NCBI GenBank assembly: GCA_040753075.1
Contig: JBFMHA010000061.1
Span: 1 to 22,724 of the forward strand
DNA length: 22,724 bases
Source of the DNA: UBA6814 sp040753075
GTDB taxonomy: Bacteria; Desulfobacterota; Desulfovibrionia; Desulfovibrionales; Desulfovibrionaceae
Reading direction: 5' to 3'
Shown here in pieces: positions 21,461-22,724 of the stretch. The notes under the pieces are model-generated. The model saw only the letters and a program-made list of their open reading frames with translations, was not told the origin of the DNA and made no database searches. Position 1 is the first letter of the stretch, and each line of letters opens with the position of its first letter. The position numbers and the translations under genes were made by a program.

Positions 21461-21739
21461 ATGGCCTGGACAGTGACCGTATCCGCCAAGGCGCAGAAGG
21501 CCATCCTCAAGCTGCCGGAATCCGTGCGCCGCGCCCTGGCTTTGCTCATGGCGGACATTGCGGATACGGGACCAGTGCGCGGCGACTGGCCCAACTACGG
21601 GAAGCTCGCGCCACGCCGCCACCATTGCCACATCAGGAAGGGACGGCCCACCTACGTGGCGGTCTGGGAAGAGCGGATGGACGGGATTCGGCTCGTGGAG
21701 GTGACCTATGCTGGAACACACGAAAAAGCGCCCTACTGA
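21461..21739 (+). CDS. RelE/ParE-superfamily toxin (HigB-like)
   Basis: The 92-residue product has the compact RelE/HigB layout. The N-terminal strand and helices are MAWTVTVSAKAQKAILKLPESVRRALALL, then VRGDWPNYGKL, then the basic strand RRHHCHIRKGRPTYVAVWEE, and finally LVEVTYAGTHEKAPY. Toxins of this superfamily cleave mRNA on ribosomes or, in ParE, inhibit gyrase; the HHCH-Lys-Gly-Arg segment and C-terminal Tyr/His favour a ribonuclease, which is inference. It comes first in the operon, as in higBA, and overlaps the antitoxin gene by 32 bp. The ATG at 21461 has GAAGGA at about 10 nt. It appears intact. Confidence 0.9.
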   Translation: MAWTVTVSAKAQKAILKLPESVRRALALLMADIADTGPVRGDWPNYGKLAPRRHHCHIRKGRPTYVAVWEERMDGIRLVEVTYAGTHEKAPY

Positions 21740-22064
21740 GGCGGTGGCCCTCACCTTCACCGGCCCGGCCGCCAAGCGGACCGAGGCGGTCAAGGCCATG
21801 CGGGCGCTGGGCTTCCATGAGGCGGAGGGAGCGGCGCCCTGGCGAGAGGCTTTCCCGTATACCGACGCCCAGCTCCCCGGGGTCTTCCTCTCCGGCGCGC
21901 GTTACCGCGAGGGCCTGACCCAGGCCCAACTCTCCGAAAAAACCGGCATCCCCCGCCGCCACCTCTCCGAAATGGAGAACAGCAAGCGGCCCATCGGCAA
22001 GGCGACTGCCAGGAAGCTGGGAGAGGCGCTGAATGTGGACCCGAGGAGATTTCTGGCGGTGTGA
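21708..22064 (+). CDS. XRE-family antitoxin (HigA-like)
   Basis: The 118-residue product has a DNA-binding helix-turn-helix of the Cro/CI (XRE) type at about residues 62-110: GARYREGLTQAQLSEKTGI, then PRRHLSEMENSKRPIGKATARKLGEAL. The N-terminal 50 residues (containing FTGPAAKRTEAVKAMRALGF) probably wrap the toxin. It should neutralise the toxin and repress the operon through the upstream palindrome. The ATG has an excellent GGAGGTG ribosome binding site inside the toxin gene. It is directly followed by a decayed copy of its own C-terminal region. Confidence 0.9.
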   Translation: MLEHTKKRPTEAVALTFTGPAAKRTEAVKAMRALGFHEAEGAAPWREAFPYTDAQLPGVFLSGARYREGLTQAQLSEKTGIPRRHLSEMENSKRPIGKATARKLGEALNVDPRRFLAV

Positions 22065-22076
22065 GTTAGCCCACCC

Positions 22077-22164
22077 CGCCACCTCTCCGCAACGGAGCAC
22101 GACCGGCGGCCCTGCCGACAAGGACATGGCCAAGCGGTTGGCAAAGGTGCTGGGAACGGATTGA
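22077..22164 (+). pseudogene. Remnant of a second XRE antitoxin C-terminus
   Basis: Twelve bp after the intact antitoxin stop, the DNA encodes RHLSATEHDRRP and, after a one-base insertion around 22113, ADKDMAKRLAKVLGTD followed by TGA. With the insertion removed, 28 codons align without gaps to the intact antitoxin (RHLSEMENSKRP, then IGKATARKLGEALNVD), with 12 identities including Arg-His-Leu-Ser, Arg-Pro and Leu positions. The first 13 bases are identical. It has no start codon or promoter of its own, so it is a non-functional fragment. Confidence 0.75.
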
Positions 22165-22358
22165 AAGGTGCTCTTGTAGGGGGAAGCAGCAGTATGCCCC
22201 TGGCCCCGCCAGGGGCGGTGGTGTCAGGTGAATACTATCTCTGTACATTCATTGCATCTATAACATCCTCAATACTCGACCATCCATAACTTATTAACCT
22301 GACCAATTACTTGATCTAAACCTAATTTAATATTTTTAATATTATTTCTTTGTATTAT
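22165..22358 (-). other. Non-coding junction and AT-rich foreign patch
   Basis: Positions 22197-22215 form a short GC hairpin (8-bp arms) without a T-run. From about 22228 to 22358 the composition drops abruptly to strongly AT-rich. On the minus strand the last frame before a TAG at 22235-22237 reads ISYGWSSIEDVIDAMNVQR, which looks protein-like, with a stop codon close upstream. It may be the frameshifted C-terminal end of a low-GC gene, but the fragment is too short to identify. Confidence 0.45.
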
Positions 22359-22509
22359 GAGCCTGTCCCGTGAATCAAAATCCGTCATTTTCAGGGACGC
22401 GATCCATCCCGCGAAGCCTCGCGAAAAACGATCCTGGGGCAAATGCGAGCGAAAAATTCTTGCGCATTGTCGATAAATTGCTACGTTTTCCCATTCGTCG
22501 GACAGGCTC
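22359..22509. mobile_element. 151-bp element with inverted ends (MITE-like)
   Basis: GAGCCTGTCC at 22359-22368 is repeated as its exact inverse complement at 22500-22509. Similarity continues inward (GAAT at the same distance on both sides), giving 14 of 17 matching positions. The interior has no coding frame and contains small hairpins such as CGCGAAGCCTCGCG (22410-22423). The right end interrupts a transposase reading frame. No target duplication is evident. The ends resemble insertion-sequence termini, but the family was not identified. Confidence 0.55.
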
Positions 22510-22724
22510 TGAGGTTGGCCCGGGCCTCGTCCGCCACCCGCTCCGTGGCCGGCCGGGGCTTGCGGCCCCGCTTCTTGCGGCCGGTCTCCCGCTCCTCCCG
22601 GCGCTCTTCCTGCTCCTGTGCCCTGGCCCGGGCCTGCGCCTCCAGCTCCGACTTGGCCCGACGGATCAGGGCCAGGCGCTCCCGGGCGCTGGACACCTTG
22701 GGCAGGCCGCTGCCGGAATCGTCC
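22481..22724 (-). pseudogene. Transposase fragment (IS1182-like), cut at both ends
   Basis: The frame enters from the right window edge (DDSGSGLPKVSSARERLAL) and continues through a highly charged helix (about QARARAQEQEERREERETGR) into KKRGRKPRPATERVADEARANL. In IS1182-type DDE transposases a similar charged linker leads into a conserved NFTDPxSRIM block; here the frame instead runs into the inverted end of the 151-bp element at 22509 and stops at 22481 with unrelated residues. The catalytic C-terminal part is therefore missing from this copy. The family call rests on the linker pattern only, so it is moderate. Confidence 0.55.

Overview
The window is high-GC bacterial DNA with tightly packed genes on both strands. 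The gene content (SelB, a single-polypeptide CarB, a PilT-like ATPase, a conserved FAD dehydrogenase carrying a Cys cluster, a solute-binding protein paired with a histidine kinase) fits a Desulfovibrio-like deltaproteobacterium. That placement is inferred from gene content and codon use, not from a marker gene comparison.

Positions 1-19,900 look like ordinary chromosome. From the left: comEC (cut by the window edge) lies behind murA on the minus strand. A tRNA-His with its own promoter and terminator diverges from murA. dinB (minus) diverges from selB (plus). A conserved membrane protein of unknown function, a sensor histidine kinase and a periplasmic solute-binding protein lie on the minus strand; the last two overlap by 4 bp and probably form one sensory unit. 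A pilT-like ATPase diverges from them. Next come an FAD-dependent dehydrogenase (minus), an OmpH/Skp-like lipoprotein (plus), carB (minus), a THUMP-type RNA methyltransferase (plus) and a protein with a degenerate receiver domain plus TPRs (plus). Several transcription units have clear promoters or terminators, including the back-to-back terminators between ompH and carB.

From about 19,960 to the right end the window becomes accessory: an AAA+ ATPase preceded by an AT-rich operator-like repeat array, a HigB/HigA-type toxin-antitoxin pair behind a perfect operator palindrome, a decayed second copy of the antitoxin C-terminus, a very AT-rich foreign patch, a 151-bp element with inverted ends, and a truncated transposase running off the window.

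No large new system is evident. The best leads are the solute-binding protein/kinase pair with a Shine-Dalgarno bulge in its leader hairpin, the phased 14-bp repeat array before the ATPase, the D-to-E receiver/TPR protein, and the layered debris at the right end.
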